Shown in pieces: positions 39,118-52,617 of a stretch of 64,000 nt of DNA. The DNA comes from Vanilla planifolia (taxonomy: Eukaryota; Streptophyta; Magnoliopsida; Asparagales; Orchidaceae): assembly GCA_023846275.1 (NCBI GenBank), contig JAIUJO010000226.1:124001-188000 (forward strand). The letters run 5' to 3'. Position 1 is the stretch's first letter. The number at the start of each line of letters is the position of its first letter. The position numbers and the translations under genes were made by a program. The notes beneath the pieces were generated by a model. The model worked only from the letters and a program-made list of their open reading frames with translations, had not been told where the DNA came from and did no database searches.

Positions 39118-42100
39118 GATTCGAATGTGATTTGATGGCTGAGGATGTAACCTTGGTTCTCCTTAATATCATGGAATGTAACTTTCTAATGTAATTTATC
39201 TCTTTTCTTCAAATGTTTGCTATTGGTTGGGTTATACTATCATGTAACGCTAAGTCTTCTATCATGTAATATTTACATCAACTTAATTTTCTTATATTAT
39301 AGTATTTTAATTTACATTATTTTAACTTTAATATATGATTACTTAATATTTAAATAATAATATATTATTATTTGTGATTATTTATTTTAATAATTCATAG
39401 TAATTACAAAAAAGGTTTGATTAGATGAAAAAATGTTATTAAACCCTTTTTAATGGGCTTTATTCAATAAAATATTATTTTTATAATCAATGATATCACA
39501 TTCAATGTCCTTACTATGTTTGAATACAAATTTCTTATACAGTTTCACTTTTTCCTTATAATGTTTTGTTATAGATTTAGTTATCTTAAAAAAACTCTAA
39601 TTTTATGCTTATGTGACCTTCATATTACTTTGATTTTGTTATGTTACATTGCTTTGATAAATCTAATTTAAGTTTTAAAAAATGTTTTCTTGATGAAAAA
39701 GTATTAATTTCTTTTTATTTATGTTTATTTAACTTTATTAACGATAGTTATTCCTAGTGAGGTCAAATCCAGATGATAGAAATTTCCTTCGAAGAGACTT
39801 GTCTATTGAGTAAATATTCATTTTCTTTTTTTAAATATTTTTTAGAAGTTTATAAATATTTTATGGGGCATTTCAATTCATAAATGATGTGAAAATTGGG
39901 AATGTCACAGCCACTCTCTTCACTATCTTTGAATGTAACTTTCTTTTACAATTTATCTTATTTCAATTATTTTTACTTTCCTTTTGATATATTAATATAA
40001 TACTCTAAGTCTCTTCTTTTGTGACCATTAGATCTCTTTGGTTTGGTTATATTACATAACTTTAATTTTACTCATTTCATCTCTTATACATTTTTTACTT
40101 ATCAAAAATTAATTTTTTTTATACATATTCATTTTGTTAATTTTTATTTTCTTAGATATTATACTTTACTAAGGTTTGGCACTTCTTATGAGAACTCTTA
40201 ATCATATACAATTGCATCTTTGTGCAAAATTTATATCATGTGTTGAAAATTTTTAATTTAACTTTGCATATTATTATGAAAATCTGATTTTCATCTCATA
40301 TGACCTTGACTATGATTTGATTTTGCAACATTTATAACATATATTAAATTTTTTTATTTAATAGATATCTATTAAAAATTAAAAAATAATTCTTTATAAT
40401 ATATGCTTATTTAATCTGGTAATTCTCGATCTTTTTTATCAAGGTCTGTTGGATGTGTAATAAACATTTTTTTCACTAGCCTTGATGAGCTTTAGCCAAC
40501 TAAATATATCATTTTGTATTTTTAAATATACTATTTTCTTGGGTTTTAGCACACCTTATGAGACATTTTGATTCTTACTTGAATTGATAATAAAAATGGT
40601 TTCGCTTGATCTTCTTAGTACAATAGAATTCATCTATCATGTATAATTTACCTTATCTTCTAGCTTTTGCTTTTATTTTGTTATACAATTTTTTTTACAC
40701 TAATTTTATTCTTATGTGATTTTTACATCACCTTAATTTTATTGTATTACATTACTTCAATTTAACTAATCTAATATTTATCATATATTTTCTCTTAATA
40801 TCAAAATAATAATTAATTATTATTGATACTAATTTATATTAATAATTTGAAGTAACTCCATACAAGGTAAAATGGAGACTAGACAAACATCATTAAACTC
40901 CTCTAGATGAGCTCCCACTTATTAAATATTAATTATTTATATTTTTAAATAATTATTTTCAGTAGTTTTGGCACACCTAATGTGATATTTCAATTTCTAC
41001 CTTAATGATCAAAGATGCTATACTTGATCTCATTTCTTACAATTTTTCAATTTTATTTTGTTATATTACTAAATAACTATAATCTCTACTTGTGTGATAG
41101 TTACATAGCTTTAATTTTGTTATATTATATTTCTTTATGTATCTTATTTTAGTTTTAATATAAATTTTATTAATATTAAAATAATAATATATTATTATTT
41201 AAGATTATTTTTCTTGATCATTCAAAGTTATTCCATCAATGTCTACTAAAAATTAAATAAATGTTGTTGGACAGTCTCAATGAGCATTATCTAATTGAAT
41301 ATTCATTTATATATATATATTTTTAGAATCTTTAAAGGTTAGTTTCTCAAATAATTTATATCTTCTCTAAAAATATCATAGTTTTATATGGTTATAGTAA
41401 TTTATAACACTAGATCACCTCTCGTATGATCATTATTTAACTTTGTTTTGGTTATGCTATATTATATCATTTGCACCATGTAAGCTTTAATATAAATTTA
41501 TTTAATATTTAAATAAAAATATATTATTATTTGTAGTTATTTACATTGATAATTAGAATAATTTGAAACTTTGTCAAACCAAACAAAAATAGCATCATTG
41601 GTCTCTTCACAATGTATTTTTAATCTAACTAAATATTTATTTTTTTATATATTTAACTTCCAAGATTTGGGCATTCTTCTTAAAACAATTCAATTTCTAC
41701 ATTACTTAACGATTAAGGATTATACACTCTATCTACATATTACCTTGGAATACAATATTCCTAAATAATTTCACTTTTTCTATATGTTTGTTCCCAGATT
41801 TCATTACATTGAATTGATTTTGCTATATTATATGGCTCCAATAAACCTCAATTAACATTTAACATATATACGTTATTGATATCAAAATAATAATTTATTG
41901 TTATTTATGTCTATCTAAGCTTGTCTCAATGATCATTATTAATCAAATATTTATTTTTGTTTAAATCTTTTAGTTTTTACTTTTTTTGTTTATAGTTATT
42001 TAGCAAGAAAGTTTGACTCATACAAGATTAGAAAATTGAGAATGTCACACTCAATCTTGTCACTATTTTATAATACAACTTTTTCGAACAATTTATCTTA

Positions 42101-44364
42101 TTCCTTCAAATTGTTTAACCTTTTTTTATATGTTATGATGAAAATTACATTCTATTTTCATGTGACTTTTACATCTCTTTTTTTTTGTCATATTATATTG
42201 CTACAATTTATCTAACTTTTGTATTTAATAATTATTTACTCAATATTAAAGTATTAATTAATTATTATTATTGATTCTTTATTTTAAAAATTTATCACAA
42301 ATCGAAATAAGGGCTTATTGAGATGAAACAAATATTGTTGGACTCTTCCTAATGAGCTCTATATAATTAAAATTTTTTATTTTTATTTTTCAAAATATTA
42401 TATTTAACTAAGGATTTACTCTATTTATGGGACCTTTCAATTTGTCAATATTTATCTAATAAGGATATCACACTTGATCTCCTAAGTATTTGAGAGTGCA
42501 TTTTTACAATGTAATTTATATCATTTATTCCAATAATTTGCTTTGATTTGATTGTATTACAGTTAAATTCTAGTTCTCTGGCAATCTGATCATTACATGA
42601 AATTGATATGATAACAATGCTTAAATTTTTCTAATTTTAGCTTTAATATATATATTGAATTAAAAAAAATAAATTACTAAAATATTTTCTTATTCAATTT
42701 TGCAATTCATAGTAACTTCTATTAAGGTTTGATAGAAACTAAACAATTGTTGTCGGACTCATCTTGACGAGGTCTATCTAATTAAGTATTTATTTTTATA
42801 TTTTTAAATATTTTATTTTTTAGGGTTTTGGAATTCTTTTTGGGTGTTTTAATTTGTTCCTATTTTAATTATCCAAAAAGTTACTCTTATTCTCCTAAAT
42901 ATCAATGAAAGCAGCTATCTTATTTAATTAAAGTAAAATATTCAACATGTTTTTCTTTGATTTGATTATATTATTTTATAACACTAAATTTTCTCTTCTA
43001 TGATCATTAAATCACTTTTATTTTGTTAAATTAACTAAATATTGAAATGATAATATTTTATTATTTATGCTTATTTGTTTTTGTAATTCAATATAATTAC
43101 AAATGAGGTATAATAGAGACTAAACAAACTTCAACATATGCATTTATATTATATTAAATATTCATTTTTATATTTTATAGATCATTAATTTTTTATAGAT
43201 ATTTATCATTTTTGATGAGATATTTTCATTGATACCTGATTTATGAATAAGGACATTACACTCCATCTCTCCTTCATCTCTTAGAATCAACTTTCTCATA
43301 CAATTTATCTCTTTTGTTCTAAGTTTTGCTTCGATTAGTTTATATTACTATGTGTCTCTAAATCTCCATTATGTGAGCTTATATCCTAATTATTTTAATA
43401 TATTACATCACTTCAATTTATTTCATTTTACCATTAATAAATATTTACTTAATATTTGATTATTAACAATAATTTTTAAGAAGGTTTGATCGAACGAAGA
43501 AAGAGTTGTTGGACATAAGTTGATAATATCTATCAAATTAAAAATTCATTTTTATATTTTTAAATTCTTTTAGCTTGTAAGAGTTTGACACACTTCACTA
43601 AATATTTTGATTCGCATCGTGTTTGACATGGGAGGATTTTACACTTAATCTCCTAAGTATCTTGGAATGCAAGTTTCTTGTACAACTTGTTTCTCTTTTT
43701 ACTCTTTTTTGTGAAAAATCTTTGTACAACAATGAACCTCTGATACCCCTTCTTTGTGACATTTATATCACTCTAGTTTTAGAAATATTATATTGCTTTA
43801 GTACATCTCACATTACTTTTAATATATGTTTGCTTAATATTTGCAATATTTATTTTTGATTATTTATGTTTATATAATTTTATAATTCATAGGTTTTCCA
43901 AACATGGTTAGTTTGAGACGAAACAATTGTTGTAGTACTCATCTTGATGAGGTATATTCGATAAGTATTACTTTCTATATATATTTTTAAATATTTTATT
44001 TTCTCAAATGTTGGCATGCTTTACAAGATATTTTTTTGTGTGATTGAAGATAAAGGACTTTACACTCAAACTACTTCGTATCATTGAATGTAATATTCCC
44101 ATATAATATTTTCTATTCAAAAGCTTTGGTTTCATTTGTTTATATTATTATGTAACTGTAAATCTCCTCACAAGTGATACATATATACCTTTATTTTGTT
44201 GTATTATATTAATTTAATTTACATTTATCAACTATATATATATATATATTTCATTAATATTAAAAATATTAATTTATTATTATTTGCGACTATTTTCTTT
44301 GTCAACTCATTGTAATTTTTAACCATATCTAATTTGATGAAGCAAAATTCATTGGACTCGTCAA
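39113..44364 (+). repeat. AT-rich satellite, about 415-bp monomers, proximal part
   Basis: These are diverged direct repeats of an A+T-rich monomer. The best landmark is a GATGAGCTCTATC-like core after a TTGGACTCATC-like word, seen at 40484, 40906, 41279, 41928, 42351, 42766 and 43946. The clean intervals are 422, 423 and 415, and the 373 interval and longer gaps reflect indels or degenerate units. Other shared words are TTTGATTTGGTTATATTA, TCTCATGTGACC, CTTAATATTAAAATAATAAT, GTAATTCATAGTAATTCC and TTACACTCGATCTCC. Units are much diverged from each other, as at an array edge. No gene is present. The few open frames, such as 41571-41768 and 43623-43859, are chance reading frames in the monomer. 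Confidence 0.9.
44233..44250. repeat. (TA)n microsatellite
   Basis: A short pure TA run lies at the monomer position that normally reads AATATATATTTACTTAATATTAAAATAA. It is a local slippage expansion of an existing TATATA word. Confidence 0.8.
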
Positions 44365-44368
44365 ATTT
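44355..44368 (+). other. Internally deleted satellite monomer (joint)
   Basis: The sequence passes from ATTGGACTCGTC straight to TTTTTACTTTGATTATG. That skips about half a monomer, which normally holds the GATGAGCTC core, the TTTTGGCATGC part and the CTCGATCTCC part. The joint is near 44362. A second monomer at 58279-58290 has lost a very similar interval. Confidence 0.7.
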
Positions 44369-45841
44369 TTTACTTTGATTATGTTATATTTTTATAACAC
44401 CAAAGCTTCTATAGTGTAATGTTTGTAATGCTTTGATTTATTTAGTTAAAATTCTTCAACTTATCTCTTTTATGCTCAAATATTTGTTTATTTGATATTA
44501 AAATAATAATTTACTATTATTGAAGCTTAGTTACTTTTATAATTCTTAGTTATCCTAAACAAGATCTTATCAAGATGAATCAAATGTCATTTGACTTATC
44601 TAGATGAACTTTATTTAATGCTTTTTTAAAATTTTTAAATATATATTTATAGGACTTGTGAAACTTTTTATTTGTACCTAAGTTAGTGTTCAATGATGTT
44701 AGACAATATCTCCTTATTATGTTAGATTGCAACATTCTAATAAAGTTTATCTCCTTTTTTCAAATTGTTTTCTTAGATTTTGATATATTAAAAAAAAACT
44801 CTCCTCTTAAGTGACTCTAAAGTAAAATGAATTAAAATATATTATATTACTATAATATGATTATTTCATATTTAATATATATTTTATTATTTTTTAAATA
44901 TTTTTTATTATTTAAGATTTTTTTTTTATTTTATTACATTCCAAATAAGGTCCAATCGAGATGAAACAAATATCAATTGACCTAACTTAATGAGTTTTAC
45001 CTAATTACATATTCATTTCTATTTTTTAAACTTTTTTTTACCTTTTTGGCATGTTTTAATAGAAATTTGGTTTTGTTCACTTTTTAACAATCGAGGTTGA
45101 TAAATTCAATTTGCTTAATATATTGGAATATAATTTGTCATACTTTTTTTTAACTCTACTTATTTTCCCTTTTCATTTAGTTATTTTTATGAAACTTTAA
45201 ATCTACTCGCATATTAGATTTACATGTTATTGATTTTATTATATTACATTGGCTCAATTTGTCTCATTTTATTCATATGACCAACATACATAATATTAAA
45301 ATTGTATTTTATTATAAATTAAGCATATTTCCCTCAAGTAATTCATAGTAATTCAAAACCAAGTCTTATTGAGATGAAAAATACATTATTGAACTGCACT
45401 TGACTAGCTCTTTCAAATTTAATATTCATTTTTATGTTTTTAAAATTTTGTTTTATCAGATTTTTACAACTTTTGTGAGATATTTAATTTGTACTTGATT
45501 TAACAGTCTAGAAAGTTGTGCTGGATATCCTTTGTATCTTGGAATGTTGGTTTCCAACATAATTTATCTCATTTTTTCTAATTGTTTTCTTTGACAAGTG
45601 TTTATTACTATAAAACTCTAATTCTTCCCACATGTGAAAACTACGTCACTTTGATATGGGCATATTATATTGCTTTAATTGGTCATTTTGACTCTTATTA
45701 AGTATTTATAATATTTCACTCTTATTATGTATTTACATAAAATTAAAAATTGTAATTTAATGCACTTTATTCCTATAAAATTTTGAAATTCATGATAATT
45801 CAATGTAAGGTCTAATCGAGACAAAATAAATACCATTGTAC

Positions 45842-45856
45842 TAATTTGGCATGTTT
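45842..45856 (+). other. Internally deleted satellite monomer (joint)
   Basis: After the ATTGTACTAATTTGG word the sequence goes directly to GCATGTTTTTCTAG. The AGCTCTATCAAATTAAATATT part and the A+T stretch behind it are missing. The partner monomer in copy B, near 53360, keeps that part, so the loss postdates the 7.5-kb duplication. Confidence 0.65.
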
Positions 45857-47599
45857 TTCTAGCCATTTGGATTTATACCTTATTTTCGACCGATGGTGTT
45901 TTACTCATGCTCTTTATTTATTTGAAATTCTACTTTTCTATATAATTTATCTAATTCAACAAATTCCTCTTTCTTATTTGGTTTTTAAATGAAAATTTAA
46001 TTCTTGTCTTATGGGACTTTTGAATCTCTTTTATTTGATTTTATTAAATTGTTTAAATTTATCTCATTTTAACATTAATACATAATTTCCTTGTATTATA
46101 ACAATAACATATTATTATTTACATTCAATAAATTTTTTAATTCATAATAATTCCAATCAATGCCCAATAAGGTGAAATAAGTATTTATAGACTCAGCCTT
46201 ATGAGCTCAATCAAATTAAATATTTTATTTTGGATTTTGAAATATTATAATTAAATCATTTTTGCATGCTTTACAAATTATTTTGATTTGTACCTCATTT
46301 TATTATCAATGATGCCACACTCAATCTCATCAGTATCTTGGAAAGCTTATTATAAATACAATTTAATATGTTTCCCTAAATTTTTTTACTTTGATTTAGT
46401 TATATTACTTATTAACTCTAAATCTCCTTTATTGTGACCTCAACATCACTTTGATTTGGTCATATTAAATTGTTTTAGTTTATCTTATTTAAACTTTGAC
46501 ATAATTCAACTTAATTCCAAAAAACATAATTTACTTTTGTTTATTTTTATTTATTATTGTAATTTGATACACCTTTAAACTTGGACTAATCGAGATAGAA
46601 TAAACATTGAGACTAATTTTCATGAGGTCAATCTAATTAATAATTTATTTTTATATTTTAAAATTTTTATTTTACATGATTTTGGCATGATTTATAATAA
46701 GTTTTCATTGGTGAATAATTCGTCTATGAAGAATGTTACATTCGATCTGCTCAGTATCATGGGATTCAAGTTTTCTATATAATTTCTTTCATTTATTCAT
46801 TTTTTTCTTATATCATTACAGTGAAATTCCAATTCTCCCCCAAATGACATTGTGTCATTTCAATATATAACATTTATCTCATTTAAAATTTAATATACAT
46901 ATATATATAAATTAAAAATAAATTTTTTTTTCTTTTTATATTATTTAATTTAGAAAATCAGCTTTTAAAAAAAAAGTCTCATCGGACTTACATATATATC
47001 AATTTGTACATTTGTTTTTCAAATTTTTTTATTACTTTTAGTTTTTTACATTATTTAGCAGATAATTCAAACCATAACTTATTCAAAGATCTTTAATTTT
47101 TCACTTGATCTCCTTAATACATTAGAATGCAACTTTCATGTAAAATTTAGGTCAATTCATCAAATGCTTTTTATTTATTGTATTACTATATAATTATAAT
47201 TCTCCTCATGTGCACCATTAAATAGTCCTTTTTTGGTTATGTTATTATTCTTTAATTTATTTAATTGTAGCTTTACTACATATTTTATAAATATTAAAAA
47301 CATTTGTTATTATTTATGTTTATTTACTTTAAAAGTTCATAATAATTTCATATGGGGTCTCTTGGAGAAAAAATGGCATATTAAGTCTCTTCGAGTTGAG
47401 CACAATCCTATTAAATATCAATTTTTATATTATGTTTTTAATAATTTTAGTTTCTTGATTATTAACACATTTTGATGGAAAAAAGTTATTTGTACATAGC
47501 TTGATGATCAGAGATTTTACTGTCGATATTCTAAATATCTTTGAATGCTAATTTTTCATTTTTGATTTTGGTCATATTACTTGTTAACTCTTAACTTAC

Positions 47600-47868
47600 A
47601 ATAAAAAATAAATTAAATATTTAGTTAGATAGAGGTCATCCATGCTAATCTAATGATGTTTATTTCATGTTGAATAAACCTTGTTTAAAATTACTAATAA
47701 TTATCAAATTAAATAAGGATAAATAATAACAAATTATTCTTTTAATATTTAACAAATATATATTAAAGCTAAAATGAGATATGTTAAAGTTGGTAATATA
47801 ACCAAATCAAAGTCTTGTGAATGTCAAAAGAGAGCTGAATAAAGTAACATTAGTAATTTAGCCAAAGT
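47600..47868 (-). repeat. Inverted satellite segment in copy A (about 270 bp)
   Basis: Forward monomer sequence breaks off at about 47600 after a GTTAACTCTTAA word. The next 270 bases read as the reverse complement of a monomer: ATTAAATATTTAGTTAGATAGAGG, TCTAATGATGTTTATTTC, CCTTGTTTAAAATTAC, TATTAAAGCTAAAATGAGAT and ATATAACCAAATCAAAG-like words occur in minus-strand order. Forward orientation resumes near 47868 at AATATTATTTTTGCTC. Both joints lie inside monomers. Confidence 0.82.
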
Positions 47869-49865
47869 ATAATATTATTTTTGCTCATTTAGTTTGATGA
47901 TTCATAGTCTACCAAACAAAGTCTGATTAACACAAAACACAAATAATTGGACTCACTATGACATGCTCTAGATAATTAAATATTTTTTTTATATGTTTAA
48001 TCATTTTAATTTGTGATCTTTTGGCATATTTAACTAAGCATTTTATTTGGTGCCATATTTGATGATTGATTATGTTATAGTTGAGCTTAGTATTTGGGAA
48101 GCAATTGCCTTATAAAATGTATCTTATTTTTTAAATTGTTTAGATTTTCTTTGGTTATATTACTTTGAAACACTAATTCTTTTCACATGTGGCAGTTAGT
48201 TCACTTTGATTTTGCTATATGACATTTCTTGGATTTGTCTTATTTGACTTTTATGATATATTTACTAGTTAACCACATAATAATTTGTTATTATTTCTAT
48301 TAAATTTTATTGGAAATTCGAACTAATTACAAATAATGTCTAATGGAGATGAAAAAAATGTCAATGGACACTTCCCATTTAGTTCTATCTAATTGAATAT
48401 TGATTTTTTTAATTTAAAATATTTTATTTTCTAGTATTATCAAATGCTTTATGAGGAATTTTAATTCATTCCTAATATGATGATCAATGATATTATGCAC
48501 AATCTCTTTAATATCTTAGAGTTTATCTTTAATATGTAGTTTATCTCACTTATGGAATTCTTTATCTTTCATTTGGTTATATTACTTTGAAATGAAACGT
48601 TTTCTCTTATATGACCTACACATGTCTTTAATTTAGTTATATTATTTTATTTCAATTTACGTTATTTTAGCTTTAATATTTATTTACTTGATATTAAAAT
48701 ATAAAGTGTTGTAATTTATATTTATTTACTTTAGTACTACATAACATTCCCAAACAAGGCCAGCTATGGACAAAACAAACATTATTGGCATCGACTCAAT
48801 GAGCTTTTTTTTATTATATATTCATTTTTATATTTTTATTATTTTTTATTTTTTCTTGCAATAGTTTAAGAGATATATTTACTCTTACCTGATTTTATGT
48901 TAAGGAATGTTACATTCGATCTCTTTAATGTCTTGGAATATAATTTTTTGTGTACTTTATTTTATTTCTTAATTTGTTTTGTTGATTTTTAAATTGTTGT
49001 GACTTGAAATCTTCTCTCATGTGTCATTTATATCGCTATGATTTTTTTATAATGAATTACCTTATCTGATCATATCTTAGAATTAATTCATGTATAAATA
49101 TAAATACTTAACATATAAATAATAATTTTTTTATTATTTAAGTCTAATTACTTTGGTAATTCATAGTGATTCCAAACATGGTTCGTTGATGATAATCCCA
49201 TCACTATTGGAGTCATCTTGATAAGCTATATTCTATTAAATATGTAATTTTATAAGTATTAATTTTTATTTTGATGTTATTTAGCACAAGTTATGAGTAA
49301 TTTTTATTTGTATCTAATTCAACGACTGATGACGTTACACTAAATATTCTCTGTATCTTAGAATGCAACTTTTATAAATTGTCATTTCTTCAAATTTTTT
49401 CATTCAATTAGTTATATTAGTATGTTATACTAAATCTTCTCTTGTGTGACCATTACAACACCTAGATTTGGTTATATTAGTTTTCTTAAATTTATCTCAT
49501 TTCAATTTTAATGTAAACATTCATAAAATTAAAATAATAATGTTTTATTTACCATGCTTATTTTTTTTGTCAAATTATGATAATTCCAAATGAGGTTTGA
49601 TGGAGATGAAATAAATCACATTTGACCATTGTCAATGAGCTCTATCAAATTTAATGTTTATTTTTATTTTTTAAATTTTTTATTTTGTTTTGTTTCGATA
49701 TGCTTTGTACGATATTTTAATTTGCACCTTATTTGACGATCGTGGATATTACACTCTATGTACACATTATCTCGTTTCTTAAATTTTTTTCTTTGATTGG
49801 TTATACTCTCATGTAATTTATGCATTGCTTTGATTTAATTAAAAATGCATTACATCATTTTGGTT

Positions 49866-51120
49866 GAATTGCTGTGTTACTCTAATTTTCATCTTGTGTG
49901 ACCTTTAGATTACCCTGACTTAGTTTTATCATATTACAAATTGTTTAATTTAAATTAATACTTAAATAATATAAAAAAATAATTTATGATGTTCTATGCT
50001 TATTTACCTTTAAATATGTAGTTAGTCCAAGTGTCATCAATTCAAGACCCAAGAAATCTCATTGGACTCATCTCAATGAGCTCTATCTAATTAAATATTT
50101 ATTTTCATATTTTTTTTTCAAATATTTTATTCTATAAATTGTTTTTATGCTTTATGAGATATATTCATTCGTGCCAACTTTGACAATTAAAGACATTACA
50201 CTCAAACTCCTTGTTATCATTGAATGTTATATTCTTACATAGTGTCTCTTTTAACTTTACATATTTTCCTTTGATTTGGTTAAATTGCTATGTTGTTTTA
50301 ATTGTCATCTTGTGAGACCTTTAGATTACCTTGAATTAGTTAAATCATATTACAAATTGTTTAGTTTTAATTAATAATTAAATAATATAAAGAAATAATT
50401 TATGATGTTATATGCTTATTTACCTTCAAATATTTAGTTATTCCAAGTGTTATATATTCCAAACCTAAGAAATTTCATTGGACTCATCTCAATGAGATCA
50501 ATCTAATTTAATATTTATTTTCATATTTTTTTTCAAATATTTTATTCTGTAAATTATTTTTATGCTTTGTGAGATATATTCATTTGTGTCAACTACGACA
50601 ATTTTTTTTTTTGTCAACTACGACAATTAAATACATTACACTCAAACTCCTTATTGTTGTTGAATGTTATCTTCTTACATAATAACTCTTTTATCTTTTT
50701 ATATTTTCCTTTGATTTGGTTAAATTGCTATGTTACACTAATTCTTATCTTGTGTGAACTTTAGATTACCTTGACTTAGTTATATCATATTACAAATTGT
50801 TTATCTTTAATTAATAATTAAATAACATAAAAAATAATTTATGATGTTCTATGCTTATTCACCTTCAAATATGTAGTTATTCCAAGTATCATCAATTAAA
50901 GACCCAAGAAATTTTGTTGGACTCATCTCAATGAGCACTATCTAATTAAATATTTATTTTCATGTTTTTTCAAATATTTTGTTCTATAAATTGTTTTTTG
51001 TCTTTATGAGATATATTCATCGTGCCAACTTTGACAATTAAAGACATTACACTTAAACTCCTTATTATCATTGAATCTTATATTCTTACATAATGTCTCT
51101 TTTATCTTAATATATTTTCC
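49866..51120 (+). repeat. Three closely related satellite monomers (young local amplification)
   Basis: Monomers starting at about 49866, 50282 and 50722 share long words that other monomers lack, including CTTTAGATTACC, TTAATAATTAAATAA, ATTTATGATGTT, GACCCAAGAAAT and ACATTACACTCAAACTCC. GATGAG-type cores lie at 50075, 50491 and 50930. The spacings are 416 and 439, or 414 once a 25-bp insertion in the middle copy is removed. These three are far more alike than average neighbours, so they define the true monomer length of about 415 and mark a recent expansion. No gene is present. Confidence 0.88.
50587..50628 (+). repeat. 17-bp direct repeat around an oligo(T) tract
   Basis: TGTCAACTACGACAATT occurs at 50587-50603 and again at 50612-50628, with eight T between them. 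Sister monomers near 50175 and 51025 have the word once and no T tract, so 25 bases were gained here. The pattern could be simple slippage. It also looks like a target-site duplication flanking a bare poly(A) tail in the minus direction. Confidence 0.8.
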
Positions 51121-51258
51121 TTTGATTTGGTTATATTACTATGTAACTCTAAATCTCCTATTATGTAATATTTATATCACCATGATTTTTCGGTATCATA
51201 ACAATTCAATTTTTCTCATTTAACTTTTTATATATATATTTAATTAATATTAAAATTC

Positions 51259-51305
51259 TATTATTATTGTTATTATTATTATTATTAATATTATTATTAT
51301 TTATG
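51259..51305. repeat. (TTA)n microsatellite, interrupted
   Basis: A trinucleotide run of about 46 bases with two interruptions occupies the TATTAAAATAATAATTTATTATTATT part of the monomer. Read on the minus strand it gives a run of Asn codons within a 67-codon open frame at 51206-51409. That frame is not a gene. Confidence 0.88.
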
Positions 51306-52603
51306 ATTATTTCATTTGATAATTCATAATAATTCCTTCCAATGTCTGATGTAATGAAACAAACATTATTGGACTTTTCTTGATGAGCCTTATCCAATAA
51401 AATATTCATTTTATGTTTTTAGATATTTTAATTTTTAATATTTTTACATACTTTATGAAACATTTTGACTCATGCATAATTTGATGAAAGAGGATGTCAC
51501 TCTTGAATGAAATCTTCGAATTCAATTTATGTTATTATTTCAAAGTTTTTGCTTATATGTGGTTATCTCATAAAGAAACTTTGATTCTCCACATAGGTGA
51601 ACTTTATATTGATTTTACCAATTATATTACATTGCTTTAGTACATAGTATTTTAGAATCAATATATATTTATGTTATATTAAAATAATAATTTTGTATTA
51701 TTTATGCTTATTTACTATAGTAATTTATAATAATGTGAACAAGGTCAAATATCAAAGACAAACACTATTAGATTCACTTTGACGATTAATATCAGTTAAA
51801 TAACTTCTTCATATTTTAAAATATTTTTTTAATTTGTTTACGATATTTTTTAACATGTTTTGATTTCACAAAGATTTGATAATAGAGAATGTTATACTCG
51901 ATCTCCTTAATATCTTGGAAAACAATCTTACCATAAACTTTATCTCAAGTCCTCAAATTGTTTGCTTTGAATTGGTTATGTAAAAATGCAAACTAAATCT
52001 CCTTTTTTGTGACAATTACACTTCTTTTTATTTTTTTTATTATAATTCTTTAATTTATGTTATTTTAGTTTGAATATATATTTTATTGATATTAAAATAA
52101 TAATTTATTAATATTTATGTATATTTAATTTGGTAATCCATAGCTATTCTAATCCAGTTCTAATCGAGATGAAAGAAATATTATTGGACTTGTCTTGATG
52201 AGTTCTATCGAATGAAATATTCATTTTTTATTTTTGAATATATATTTTATAGGTTTTTTGGAAGCTTTATGAAACATTTTGATTTATACATGATCTAATG
52301 ATCAAGAATATTACACGCTATCTTCTTATTATGTTGGATAATGACATTCTAGGCTAATGGGTCCCATTATTTCAAAATTTTCACTTAGATTTAGATATAT
52401 TGAAGGGAAGCTCTAAATATCTTCTTAGGTGAATCTTACCTATTTTTAATTACATTACATTATTTTTCTTCAATTTATCTCATTTAATAATTGATTATTT
52501 TTAATAATATTATAAAATAATTTAATATTATTAGTTCATATTTATTTTGGTAATTCATTGTAATTCTAAATGGGGTATGATAAAGAAAAGTAGTACCATT
52601 GGA

Positions 52604-52617
52604 CTCATCTTGATGAG
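52604..52617. repeat. Conserved dyad of the satellite monomer (example)
   Basis: CTCATCTTGATGAG is a perfect 6-bp inverted repeat with a two-base spacer. The same string is at 43939-43952, with imperfect versions at most GATGAG landmarks. It is the centre of the most recognisable part of the monomer. A protein-binding or cruciform role is possible but unsupported. Confidence 0.6.

Larger units (their letters stand above)
44365..51960 (+). repeat. Higher-order satellite unit, copy A (about 7.5 kb)
   Basis: Besides the 415-bp period, monomers here resemble those about 7.5 kb downstream more than their neighbours. Paired landmarks are TTATTATGTT at 44714/52326, TTGAGATGAAA at 45369/52908, CTTATTATGTATTTACATAA at 45721/53235, CAAYAAATTC at 45957/53528, GACACTTC at 48367/55914, TATGACCTACA at 48610/56157, AATGTTACAYT at 48906/56325 and CCATCAC at 49198/56609. 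Offsets are 7612, 7539, 7514, 7571, 7547, 7547, 7419 and 7411. Both units also carry an inverted segment at the same place. The left limit is set by the deleted monomer near 44362, and the right limit is inferred from the period. About 18 monomers fit in a unit. No gene is present. Confidence 0.72.

Noticed and set aside
47600..47868. Inverted-repeat transposon insertion
   Set aside because: The segment is reverse-complement satellite sequence with no terminal inverted repeats or target-site duplication of its own.
51206..51409. Poly-asparagine protein on -
   Set aside because: It is the minus-strand reading of a (TTA)n microsatellite within a satellite monomer.
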